A stretch of DNA of 12,589 bases from positions 1-12,589 of the forward strand of contig CBDVBZ010000111.1 of the NCBI GenBank assembly GCA_965372355.1. Direction: 5' to 3'. Each line of letters begins with the position of its first letter. Within the stretch, counting starts at the first letter, position 1. This stretch comes from CBDVBZ01 sp965372355. Lineage in GTDB: Bacteria; Krumholzibacteriota; Krumholzibacteriia; WVZY01. Below, piece after piece: positions 6,427 through 12,589 of the stretch. The translations under genes were made by a program, and so were the position numbers. The notes under the pieces are model-generated. The model was given only the letters and a program-made list of their open reading frames with translations. It was not told the origin of the DNA and did no database searches.

Positions 6427-9372
6427 CTATTTGAGAAGAACCGCGCGTGTCACCTTGATCCCCAGTTGTGTTCGAACCTGGATGAAGTACACGCCAGAGG
6501 CAACGGGTGAACCATAGTCGTTCTTCCCATTCCACGTGATTCGATTGTGTCCCGGACCGAATAGGCGTTCATCGCTCAGTATCCTCACCCGCGCACCAGT
6601 GACGGAGTAGATCTCCGTGGTCACCGGCATCGTAGCCGGCAACGTGAAGTGGACCGTCGTCGACGGGTTAAACGGATTCGGCACGACGGACACAATTCGG
6701 AACGACGCTGGTGTGTTTGCCGTCTCGATACCGGTCACCGCATCCACGTAGACAATAATGTCCGTTGTGATGTTCGATGCATTCGACACGACTGTGACCT
6801 TGCAGGTATCGAAATCGACCGGCGTGGTCACGCACACCACAATTTGCGTCGAGTCACCAGGCAGGAGCGTGTGATCGGTCATCGATGTGTCGATGTCGAA
6901 CGGCGTTGTGTTACAACCCAGGATCGAGCTGATAGTGAGCGTCGTTCCCCCCACATTGACCAAAGTTATTGTGTCGCACGCGGTCGTGAACGCCATCGGA
7001 TCCGGAAAGGCAAACAAAGTTGGAGCGGCCTGGGACTCGTAGGCGCCCATATCGACCGTGACGTCTACAATCCTCGGGTTTCCATCGAGGTCTCTGGTTA
7101 CGTCCGCCGGTAAGGCCGAGTTGTCTCCCGCGCTGATGGTCGGGGAACTGGGGGTGACCCTTACGTTGCCATTCGGTGCGTCCACGAACGAGGGATCCAA
7201 GTCGATGTTGTTGCCGCCGTCGACACCCAGACCGGTGTCCCATCCGCCACCACTGCCGCCCGATCCCTGGATGTCCGAGTAGGAGATCACGGGATTGCTG
7301 ATGCCGTCGTTATGGATCTGTGGCCCGGTCGGCGCGGTATTGCCCCAGAGAATCGTGTTTATGATTGTCGGGTTGCTCGCCGCCGCGTTGTCGATAGCGC
7401 CGCCGGATCCCGTGGCCGAATTGCCGTTCATTGTCGTGTTTATGATTGTCGGGCTGCTGTTGTTATCGTTGGCTATTGCGCCCCCGTCTTTGGCCTCGTT
7501 GTTCAGGAAGGCGATGTTGACAAGCGTCGGGCTGCCACCGAACGCGTTGTACATTCCTCCGCCGAAGTCCTCGGCGACGTTGCGCGTGATGATGAGGTTG
7601 CGGAACGTTGGGCTGCCGTTGACGACAATGGTACCGCCCCCCTGACGCCCGTTGCCGAGGGTCACGGTAAATCCATCGAGCACCGCGGTCGCGTCGCAGC
7701 CGCTGCCCGTTACGACATGGTTGGTGTTGTCGGTGCTGTCCGCAGCCACCCCGATGTCGCCGTTCAGGATCACCGTGTTTGTTGACCAATCCCGCTGGTC
7801 GAGCAGCGTCTCGGTGCCATCAAAACCACCGTATACCGACACCCCGGTCACGAGCTGAAACGTCGTTGTTTGATCCGATCCCGCAGTTGCCTTGTACGTG
7901 CCCTCTGCCACCCATATCTCCGAGTTGTTGCACAAGGAAGCGGCTAACGCATCTCTCAGTTCGGGGTATGCATCCGTCCAGGATGTGCCATCTCCCAGAC
8001 CGGTGGCGTCGTTGTCGACGTAGATGAGCAGACCGGCGGGGGATTGCGACTCGTACGCTCCCATATCCACCGCGTCAAAGAGATTGCGTGGGTTGCCATC
8101 GAGATCCGTCGTCACACCCAGCGTGTCGACGGCCGGGCTGCTCCCGGTATCGATGGCGGGCGAACAGACGGTTAGTCTGACGTTGCCGGCCAGTTCGTCG
8201 ACAAACAACGGGTTGGTGTCGAGGTTGTTTCCCTGATCGCTGCCCACAGTCGGGTCCCAACCTGCGCCACTCCCGCCTGATCCTTCGACGATCGAGTACG
8301 AGATCTTCGGGCTGCTGGCGCTGTTGAAGATCTCGTCGACGAAGGTCGCGTTGTTGCCCCACAGAATACAGTTTGTCATTATTGGGTTGCTGTCGGTGTT
8401 GAACATGGCGCCGCCATCGAAACCGGCCGTGTTGTCCGAGAACGTCACGTTCACCAACTTCGGATCGCTCGTGTTGTTGTAGATAGCGCCACCATCGTCG
8501 TTGGCCTCGTTGCTCACAAATGTAACGTTGACGAGCTGGGGGTCGCTGGTCACGTTGTACATGGCACCGCCGTTGAAGAAGGCGTCTTCTAACAGGAATA
8601 CCACGTTGGTGAGGATGGCATCGCTGTTGAGGTCGCTGAACATCCCTCCGCCCTCGTCGGCATCGTTTCTCGTAAACGTTACATTCGTTAGAGTTGGGTT
8701 GCAGAGGACCTTGGCGGCCATTCCGCCGCCAAACTGGGCATCGTTGAGCGAGAATGTCACATTGAAAAGCGCGGGGCTGCTGCTCAGCTCAACGTACATC
8801 CCGCCGCCGAGAGTGGAGGCATTGTTTCGGGTGATAAGAAGATTGACAAAGGTCGGACGGCCGCTGCTGACATACACGCCGCCACCGTTAGCGTTGCTGC
8901 TGCTGCCGGTGGCCTCGCCCTCCGTGATCGTAAACCCATCCAGCACGGACGTCGAATCCGCGCCATCTCCTGTCACCACGTGATAGCTGTTGTCCGTGTT
9001 CACGGTGTGGACGCCAACCTCGCCGCTGAGGATCGTCACGTTATTGACCCAGTCGCGCTGGCTGAGCATCGTCTCCGTCCCCGCAAAACCACCGTAGATC
9101 GATACCGCGCTGTCCGGTAACACGAAGGAAAACGTACGGATGGTGTCCGCCGGAAAGTACGTCCCTTTGGCCACCCAGATCTCGTCGCCGGGCAATACCA
9201 CGGGCAACGCGTCCTGTAGGTCTGGGTAGGCATCGGTCCACGAGGATCCGTCGGCGATACCCACAGCCGTGGAATCCACATAGATGATGGAACTATGCGC
9301 CACACTTGCGGACAGGATGAGAAAAACAACAATCACAAGAGGCATGAGCTGGGTAGCACGCGGACGATTCAC
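6427..9372 (-). CDS. Large secreted beta-helix protein with POMP-like repeats and FlgD-Ig-like C-terminal domain
   Basis: This 981-residue exported protein is probably surface-attached or released. Residues 1-27 are a signal peptide (LMPLVIVVFLILSASVAHS). Two homologous right-handed beta-helix modules follow: 28-442 and 449-781. Each opens with [IL]IYVD...DG[ST]SWTDAYP, continues with EIWVA[KE]GTY, SVLDGFT or AVLDGFT, stacked coils carrying GGG/GGA and FxxN motifs (as in chlamydial polymorphic outer membrane proteins), and closes with VDMGAYESQ. Residues 785-880 form an ASH/DUF1573-like Ig domain. Residues 890-981 are a FlgD-Ig-like domain (PNPFNPSTT; ITWNGKNDYGSPVASGVYF) related to T9SS-type tails. 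No pectate-lyase-type catalytic residues are evident, so an adhesion or structural role is an inference. The GTG start follows GGAG (9382-9385) by nine bases and places the signal peptide at the terminus. The gene has its own promoter and terminator, so it is monocistronic. Confidence 0.92.
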   Translation of the reverse strand: MNRPRATQLMPLVIVVFLILSASVAHSSIIYVDSTAVGIADGSSWTDAYPDLQDALPVVLPGDEIWVAKGTYFPADTIRTFSFVLPDSAVSIYGGFAGTETMLSQRDWVNNVTILSGEVGVHTVNTDNSYHVVTGDGADSTSVLDGFTITEGEATGSSSNANGGGVYVSSGRPTFVNLLITRNNASTLGGGMYVELSSSPALFNVTFSLNDAQFGGGMAAKVLCNPTLTNVTFTRNDADEGGGMFSDLNSDAILTNVVFLLEDAFFNGGAMYNVTSDPQLVNVTFVSNEANDDGGAIYNNTSDPKLVNVTFSDNTAGFDGGAMFNTDSNPIMTNCILWGNNATFVDEIFNSASSPKISYSIVEGSGGSGAGWDPTVGSDQGNNLDTNPLFVDELAGNVRLTVCSPAIDTGSSPAVDTLGVTTDLDGNPRNLFDAVDMGAYESQSPAGLLIYVDNDATGLGDGTSWTDAYPELRDALAASLCNNSEIWVAEGTYKATAGSDQTTTFQLVTGVSVYGGFDGTETLLDQRDWSTNTVILNGDIGVAADSTDNTNHVVTGSGCDATAVLDGFTVTLGNGRQGGGTIVVNGSPTFRNLIITRNVAEDFGGGMYNAFGGSPTLVNIAFLNNEAKDGGAIANDNNSSPTIINTTMNGNSATGSGGAIDNAAASNPTIINTILWGNTAPTGPQIHNDGISNPVISYSDIQGSGGSGGGWDTGLGVDGGNNIDLDPSFVDAPNGNVRVTPSSPTISAGDNSALPADVTRDLDGNPRIVDVTVDMGAYESQAAPTLFAFPDPMAFTTACDTITLVNVGGTTLTISSILGCNTTPFDIDTSMTDHTLLPGDSTQIVVCVTTPVDFDTCKVTVVSNASNITTDIIVYVDAVTGIETANTPASFRIVSVVPNPFNPSTTVHFTLPATMPVTTEIYSVTGARVRILSDERLFGPGHNRITWNGKNDYGSPVASGVYFIQVRTQLGIKVTRAVLLK
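7030..9291 (-). repeat. Tandem duplication of the whole beta-helix module within one gene
   Basis: The segment 8047-9291 (residues 28-442) and the segment 7030-8028 (residues 449-781) encode the same order of motifs: DG[ST]SWTDAYP near the start, EIWVA, YGGF, QRDW, LDGFT, beta-helix coils, TILWGN or CILWGN, GSGGSG.GW, DLDGNPR and VDMGAYESQ. The first copy has three to four more coils than the second. The copies differ at many codons, so the duplication is old. Confidence 0.85.
8341..8886 (-). repeat. Seven consecutive 78-bp (26-residue) coil repeats
   Basis: Residues 163-344 divide into seven units of exactly 26 residues beginning at 163, 189, 215, 241, 267, 293 and 319. Each starts GGG[MV] or [DN]GGA[MI] and most carry NVTFxxN in the middle (FSLN, FTRN, FVSN, FSDN). 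The exact spacing with no indel across 546 bp is consistent with one repeat per helix turn or turn pair. Confidence 0.85.
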
Positions 9373-9543
9373 AGCTGGTGGCTCCTTTGGATGTGGCGGT
9401 ACATACTACCAGGGTTTAGAAAGACCACAAATGGCCGGTGGTGTGGGGAGACTCTAAGGGGTTTTTCCACAAGGCCGTTCGGCCCCCCGACCCCGATTTA
9501 CGAAGAAAAGAACTTCGAAGTATATGCATCAACTGAAGTTATA

Positions 9544-9573
9544 ATAATAACATAGAACACATGCGATTGTCAA
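9544..9573 (-). promoter_or_regulatory. Near-consensus sigma70 promoter of the beta-helix gene
   Basis: The minus strand carries a perfect -35 TTGACA (9568-9573), an 18-base spacer and TATTAT (9544-9549, 5/6). Transcription would begin near 9537 in AT-rich DNA, giving a leader of about 165 nt before the GTG at 9372. The leader can form small hairpins (CGAAG/CTTCG near 9500-9520, GGCC/GGCC around 9473-9484) but matches no riboswitch I know. Confidence 0.65.
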
Positions 9574-9713
9574 CTGCGGAATGGGGCCAAGTGGTGGTGT
9601 GCCAACCGCAGACGCCGACCGTTGAGCCACAGGAAGATAAAGCCTGACACCACAACCAGGAGCTCGACGACCTCATCCAGATAATAGACGTCAGCCAGCC
9701 GACGGGCGGAAGT
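9570..9713 (-). pseudogene. Membrane-helix-like open frame without start codon, possible gene remnant
   Basis: Between a TAG (9714-9716) and a TGA (9570-9572) the minus strand reads 47 codons that look protein-like: YYLDEVVELL then VVVSGFIFLWL then NGRRLRL. This is a hydrophobic span followed by a positive patch, as in the last helix of a membrane protein. No ATG, GTG or TTG lies before the span, and the family is not recognised. It may be the tail of a decayed gene; its end overlaps the beta-helix promoter. Confidence 0.25.
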
Positions 9714-9787
9714 CTATCACGCGCCGGTGAGCCGGGGCAACACTCGAGGATGTGGCGGGCAGGCCCTGGTTGCCGGGCCGCCGGCTT

Positions 9788-9805
9788 GGGGGGCGTTGGC
9801 CCCCC
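9788..9805. repeat. Perfect 7-bp GC hairpin
   Basis: GGGGGGC (9788-9794), loop GTTG, GCCCCCC (9799-9805). A second small dyad, GCCGG/CCGGC, directly precedes it (9772-9785). No U-tract follows on either strand, so it is not a standard terminator. It lies inside the gene-remnant region. Confidence 0.5.
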
Positions 9806-9835
9806 GTGCGTGGTCCCGACTATACCTGCGCATGA

Positions 9836-9901
9836 ATTCCTTTGACGGACGAGTGCATCTACACGTGACAGGAGGACATCGTCGGAGAGATGGCGAACCA
9901 T
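9836..9901 (-). pseudogene. Possible remnant of a DUF222/HNH-family protein N-terminus
   Basis: From an ATG at 9901 the minus strand reads HLSDDVLLSRVDALVRQRN. This fits the opening helix I recall from HNH endonuclease/DUF222 proteins (LSDxxLLxRVxxLVxxER). The frame stays open further, but the resemblance stops after about 22 residues, and the downstream translation is Pro/Cys/Trp-rich and unlike the family. The rest of the domain and the HNH motif are absent. This is judged from a short pattern only, so it may be coincidence. Confidence 0.3.
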
Positions 9902-10211
9902 TCCAGTTGTCGTGTGGCGTCGACGTTGAACGGGAAGAGCGGTTTGCATGGTAGGACCTCCGAGTGATGATGTTTGAAGGCCAACAATGGGAGGAATGTC
10001 CGGATTATGTCATGGCTCCTTTTGACGCGAGTACAGATCGTGAGGGCCGCGAACTAATGGCATTAGGTTCTCGAAATCCATTTTCAGTTTGCCCGCGCTG
10101 TCAGTGGAGTTCGTGGCTCAGTGAACGCAGACCACCGACAAGGCAACGAAATGCGATAGGGTTGCTGCCAAAACGCGTCAACCACAAAGTTCATGCTTTG
10201 CATTCTTTGTT

Positions 10212-10240
10212 TTGCCCGACAGCCTCATGCGGCCTATATT
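10212..10240 (+). promoter_or_regulatory. Promoter candidate for the TonB gene
   Basis: TTGCCC (10212-10217, 4/6) and TATATT (10235-10240, 5/6) are separated by exactly 17 bases. A start near 10247 would leave a leader of about 87 nt before the ATG at 10334. This promoter lies downstream of the ATG at 10193, which argues against that longer reading of the gene. Confidence 0.5.
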
Positions 10241-10294
10241 GTTGTTAGTCACTCCGCACGGTTAGATCCCCACGCGACAGACCCCACGTCACGA

Positions 10295-10313
10295 AGCTTC
10301 CTTGAGGGAAGCT
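10295..10313 (+). promoter_or_regulatory. Leader hairpin just upstream of the TonB ribosome binding site
   Basis: AGCTTCC (10295-10301) pairs perfectly with GGAAGCT (10307-10313) around the loop TTGAG. It ends eight bases before the GGAGG at 10322-10326. It could protect the transcript end or modulate translation; no U-tract follows, so it is not a terminator. Confidence 0.45.
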
Positions 10314-10333
10314 GTCTACCTGGAGGTCGGCCC

Positions 10334-10957
10334 ATGCTCGCCATTCCCCGCACGGTCCAGGAGGAATTCAAGGCCAGGCACCCGAGCTATCTGCAGCGCG
10401 CGACCCTCGTCGCGCTCATGGTACATCTCGCCATCTTCGTTCTTAGCCCGCCATTCGAGTTCAAGCCGTACGCCTTCTCGGTGGTGGTCGATACGACTTT
10501 GGTCGAGGACGTTCCGGACATAGAGTATCCGACGGCTCCACCGAAGGTCGCGCCTCCTCGGGTCGTGATCTCACATACGGACCCCACCGAAGAAAACGTG
10601 ACGTTGCCGGAAACATCGCCGGATGTGTTTACCGAGGTGCCGCTGGTGACGAAGGACCCGTCGACCGACTTGCCGTTCATCGCCTTTGACAGACGCCCGG
10701 AGTTCGCGAAGTTCGCAACCCCCAAGTATCCCTCTCTTGCCCGCGAGGCGGGCATCGAAGGGACGGTATTTGTAAGGGTCATCGTGGGAGTCGATGGAAA
10801 GGTAATCAATGCGTCGGTGCTCTCGTCGGATGTGACGCCGGCGATGGAACAGGCGGCACTCGTGGCGGCGAAGCAAAGCCGGTTTCGACCGGCGCGCCAG
10901 CGACATATGCCGGTAAAGGCGTCGGTCGTTATTCCATATCGCTTTCGGCTCCGTTAG
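10334..10957 (+). CDS. TonB-family energy transducer
   Basis: A 207-residue TonB-type protein that would couple the inner-membrane proton gradient to outer-membrane receptors. An N-terminal membrane anchor lies at about 22-38 (RATLVALMVHLAIFVLSPP), followed by a proline/acid-rich periplasmic linker (about 50-125; YPTAPPKVAPPRV) and a TonB C-terminal domain at 130-207 (PKYPSLAREAGIEGTVFVRV; VDGKV; AMEQAALVAAKQSRFRPA; VVIPYRFRL). The start is set at 10334 because GGAGG (10322-10326) is seven bases upstream and the anchor then begins near the N-terminus. An upstream in-frame ATG at 10193 would add 47 residues with no domain character and precedes the likely promoter. No exbB, exbD or TonB-dependent receptor is adjacent, so it must work with partners encoded elsewhere. 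Confidence 0.93.
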   Translation: MLAIPRTVQEEFKARHPSYLQRATLVALMVHLAIFVLSPPFEFKPYAFSVVVDTTLVEDVPDIEYPTAPPKVAPPRVVISHTDPTEENVTLPETSPDVFTEVPLVTKDPSTDLPFIAFDRRPEFAKFATPKYPSLAREAGIEGTVFVRVIVGVDGKVINASVLSSDVTPAMEQAALVAAKQSRFRPARQRHMPVKASVVIPYRFRLR

Positions 10958-10971
10958 TGCGCTGCCGGCAG

Positions 10972-11076
10972 ATGCGGGGGCGTTTCGGTGTCGGTCTCGA
11001 AGCCAACGTGCAACTCTTGTTCAAGGAACACGCTGCGGCGCTCACCATGCCGGCGAAGATCTACGGGGTTTTCTGA
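10972..11076 (+). pseudogene. 34-codon fragment resembling the end of an outer-membrane or exported protein
   Basis: After the TonB stop, a frame beginning at an ATG (10972) reads MRGRFGVGLEANVQLLF and ends AKIYGVF before TGA (11074-11076). Codons have GC-rich third positions like the neighbouring genes, and the alternating hydrophobic pattern with aromatic terminal Phe resembles a last beta-strand of an outer-membrane barrel. There is no ribosome site before the ATG, and the frame stays open backwards into the TonB gene. A truncated relic is more likely than a functional small gene, but chance is possible. Confidence 0.25.
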
Positions 11077-11102
11077 GTCTCCGCGCTGTGACGCAGTAAC
11101 CA

Positions 11103-11131
11103 TTTACTCAGCAAGAGAATAGTTGTAGTAT
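11103..11131 (+). promoter_or_regulatory. Weak promoter candidate for the cysteine desulfurase gene
   Basis: TTTACT (11103-11108, 4/6) and TAGTAT (11126-11131, 4/6) are 17 bases apart, placing a start near 11138 and a leader of about 77 nt. It lies in the only AT-rich stretch between the TonB gene and the desulfurase gene. No better pair was seen. Confidence 0.3.
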
Positions 11132-11137
11132 GGGGCA

Positions 11138-11163
11138 TCCTCCTCGATGTATGCGACGGAGGA
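11138..11163 (+). promoter_or_regulatory. Hairpin in the desulfurase leader
   Basis: TCCTCC (11138-11143) pairs with GGAGGA (11158-11163), and TCG pairs with CGA inside, around the loop ATGTATG with a one-base bulge. It lies about 50 bases upstream of the start codon and right at the predicted transcript 5' end. It is not a recognised riboswitch. Confidence 0.3.
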
Positions 11164-11214
11164 GTATCCGAATTCGAACACCAACCACGGCCGACGAAAC
11201 AGGCGGGGGATTTC

Positions 11215-12378
11215 ATGGAAGGGCTTATCTACCTGGATAACGCGGCAACGACGTATCCCAAACCCGAGCAGGTCTACGACTTCATGTATGAATTCTACAG
11301 GAAGCATGGCGTGAATCCGGGCCGCTCGGGATACGACATGTGTATGGCGACGGAGGAGATCATCCATGCCACCCGCCAGATGTTGACTCAGTTCTTCAAC
11401 GGCACCGATCCGAATCGGCTCACCTTTAGCTACAACGCAACCGATTCGCTCAACATGATCATACAGGGCATGGTGGAAAAAGGTGATCACGTGGTCACGA
11501 CGAACGTGGAACACAACTCGGTGCTGCGTCCCCTCAATCATCTGGAAAGCTACAGTGGAGTTGAAGTCACCCGCGTGCCGTTCAACGAGAAGGGGTATGT
11601 CGAGCCGGACGACGTAAAGAAGGCAATCCAGAAGAACACGAAACTGGTCATCGTGAACCACGCTTCGAATGTGATCGGGACCGTGCAGCCAATCGCCGCG
11701 ATCGGCAAGATCTGCCGGGAAAGCGGTGTGTATTTTGCCGTGGATGCAAGTCAGACCGCCGGTGTCCTGCCCATTGATGTGGACGCGATGTGTATCGACC
11801 TCCTGGCGTTCACCGGTCACAAGGGGTTGCTGGGGCCCACCGGAATTGGCGGTTCTTATATAGGAGAGGAAGTTCCTATCCGGGGCACGCGCTTCGGCGG
11901 GACCGGGGTACGGTCGGCCTACCCGTTTCATCTCGAGGAATTCCCCTACCGGATGGAATCCGGCACGCTCAATACCGTGGGTGTCGCGGGTCTGCACGCG
12001 GGGCAGAAGTGGATCGAAGCCCAGGGTCTCGACAACATCCATGACAGGGAAATGAAGCTCTGGGACCGTCTGGGCAGGGCTCTGGATGAAATCGACGGGG
12101 TGGTGACGTATTGCGCGGATACTCCGGACGATCACGTTGCCGTTTTGAGTTTCAATATCGATGGGATGGAAGCGAGCGACGTGGGGACGATGCTGGATGT
12201 GGAATACAACATCGCCTGCCGCACCGGCCTGCAGTGTGCGCCGCTCGTTCACGAGCAGATCGGCACCGACAAGCTAAAGGGAACTGTGCGCATCGGCATC
12301 GGACCGTTCAACACCGATGACCACATCGACACGGCCATTCATTCAGTGCAAGAGATCGCCACGGTCGTCAAGAAGTAG
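11215..12378 (+). CDS. Cysteine desulfurase family protein (class V aminotransferase, PLP-dependent)
   Basis: A 387-residue PLP enzyme expected to convert L-cysteine to L-alanine while loading sulfur on an active-site cysteine for Fe-S cluster or other thio-cofactor synthesis. The opening IYLDNAATTYPKPEQV and the NPGRSGYD segment fit the NifS/SufS-like subgroup I know as TIGR01977. Expected PLP contacts are visible: H100 in VEHNS, D177 in VDASQTAG, Q180, and the Schiff-base lysine K203 in FTGHKG. The catalytic cysteine is C341 in CRTGLQCAPL, followed by the family ending TVRIGIGPFNTDDHID. Length is normal. The ATG follows a purine-rich AGGCGGGGGA by four bases. There is no adjacent scaffold (iscU/sufU) or regulator, so its sulfur acceptor cannot be read from context. 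A selenocysteine lyase or other class V aminotransferase role is possible but less likely given the CAPL cysteine loop. Confidence 0.92.
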   Translation: MEGLIYLDNAATTYPKPEQVYDFMYEFYRKHGVNPGRSGYDMCMATEEIIHATRQMLTQFFNGTDPNRLTFSYNATDSLNMIIQGMVEKGDHVVTTNVEHNSVLRPLNHLESYSGVEVTRVPFNEKGYVEPDDVKKAIQKNTKLVIVNHASNVIGTVQPIAAIGKICRESGVYFAVDASQTAGVLPIDVDAMCIDLLAFTGHKGLLGPTGIGGSYIGEEVPIRGTRFGGTGVRSAYPFHLEEFPYRMESGTLNTVGVAGLHAGQKWIEAQGLDNIHDREMKLWDRLGRALDEIDGVVTYCADTPDDHVAVLSFNIDGMEASDVGTMLDVEYNIACRTGLQCAPLVHEQIGTDKLKGTVRIGIGPFNTDDHIDTAIHSVQEIATVVKK

Positions 12379-12429
12379 AGTATCTTGGCTTATCGTGCTG
12401 TGCCCCGAACCCCGTAGTGTCCGAAAACT

Positions 12430-12589
12430 GTGCGCCGTGCAAAGGCGTCGACTTCCAGTGGGTGCAATTCCCACCCGGCGACGGGTCGTTCCAGCCGGTA
12501 GCAGTCGGAGCGGCGGAGGAGGTAACAAGTCCGCCGAAGCCTCTGATGTAACGGGTCACCTCGGGTGATCCAGCGAGCATGCAGGCCGA
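12430..12589 (+). mobile_element. 5' end of a probable group II intron (domain I), truncated by the window
   Basis: The segment starts GTGCGCC, a usual group II intron 5' end, and shows stacked helices in the order I recall for bacterial group II domain I. GCGCC (12432-12436) pairs with GGCGT (12444-12448). GTGGG (12458-12462) pairs with CCCAC (12470-12474) around TGCAATT, within the familiar GTGGGTGCAATTCCCACCC element. GGCGGA (12512-12517) pairs with TCCGCC (12530-12535). GGGTCACC (12553-12560) pairs with GGTGATCC (12564-12571). No coding frame here is convincing. It begins 51 bases after the desulfurase stop, with 5' exon sequence ending GTCCGAAAACT. The reverse transcriptase/maturase and domains V-VI would lie to the right of the window. 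The alternative is another structured RNA or a different mobile-element end. Confidence 0.65.

Larger units (their letters stand above)
9574..10211. other. Gene-poor region with apparent gene remnants
   Basis: No intact gene is supported here. Several open frames exist, but their translations are rich in Arg, Pro, Cys and Trp, lack domain motifs and lack ribosome sites. Two short stretches on the minus strand look like decayed coding sequence and are listed separately (9570-9713 and 9836-9901). A strong hairpin lies at 9788-9805. From about 9960 the base composition becomes less GC-rich, and nothing is recognised up to the TonB promoter. Confidence 0.5.

Noticed and set aside
8341..8886. 78-bp periodic repeat as a CRISPR or non-coding tandem array
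   Set aside because: The period is explained by 26-residue coils in an open reading frame. The units vary at the DNA level, and there are no identical repeats separated by unique spacers.
9964..10248. Plus-strand frame of 94 codons before the TonB gene
   Set aside because: It starts MMMFEGQQW, has scattered Cys/Trp, no ribosome site and no recognisable domain, and its end overlaps the TonB promoter candidate.
10193..10333. Upstream ATG extending the TonB protein by 47 residues
   Set aside because: The extension has no domain character, precedes the likely promoter and leader hairpin, and the ATG at 10334 has a strong GGAGG at ideal spacing.
10962..10971. CTGCCGGCAG palindrome after the TonB stop as a terminator
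   Set aside because: It has no room for a loop and no U-tract follows on the plus strand.
12317..12568. Plus- and minus-strand frames at the right edge
   Set aside because: They overlap the desulfurase end and the structured intron-like segment, and their translations are rich in Arg, Pro and Ser without motifs.

Overview
The window looks like chromosomal DNA from a GC-rich, Gram-negative-type bacterium of an uncultured FCB-adjacent lineage (Eisenbacteria, Krumholzibacteriota, Latescibacteria or Zixibacteria are the kinds of group I would expect). This is inferred from gene style: a membrane Ser/Thr kinase fused to a long TPR receptor-like half, a large secreted beta-helix protein ending in a FlgD-Ig-like C-terminal domain with a PNPFNPST motif, a secreted protein with DxDxDG acidic loops, and a TonB protein. 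No rRNA, tRNA, CRISPR array or prophage was seen.

Layout from left to right. Positions 1-1729 (minus) hold the first 576 codons of a secreted protein that runs off the left edge. A 454-bp divergent control region (1730-2183) has a plausible minus promoter and two inverted repeats. Positions 2184-5090 (plus) hold a 968-residue serine/threonine kinase with one membrane span and C-terminal TPRs. It carries a roughly 95-nt stretch that reads better in another frame, which suggests two compensating single-base indels. Positions 5192-6274 (minus) hold a double-PAS protein with a C-terminal helix of the kind that normally precedes a LuxR helix-turn-helix, but the HTH is absent. It has its own promoter and lies behind a strong intrinsic terminator (6354-6402) that ends the next minus gene. 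That gene, 6427-9372, encodes a 981-residue secreted protein made of two tandem beta-helix modules with POMP-like repeats of 26 residues, an Ig/ASH-like domain and a FlgD-like tail. A near-consensus sigma70 promoter lies about 165 nt upstream.

Positions 9574-10211 have no convincing intact gene. They hold apparent gene debris: a piece resembling the N-terminus of DUF222/HNH-family proteins and a membrane-helix-like open frame. A monocistronic TonB-type energy transducer follows at 10334-10957 (plus), then a 34-codon fragment-like frame, then a cysteine desulfurase of the NifS-like class V aminotransferase family (11215-12378). From 12430 to the right edge the sequence looks like the 5' end (domain I) of a group II intron, truncated by the window.

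The genes do not form one pathway. Most appear to be single transcription units. The common thread is envelope and signalling: two exported proteins, a membrane kinase, a PAS sensor and a TonB protein. The desulfurase supplies sulfur-transfer metabolism, and the right edge appears to be a mobile intron. The most noteworthy points are the double frameshift in the kinase, the PAS protein lacking its expected output domain, the regular repeat architecture of the beta-helix protein, and the intron at the right edge.
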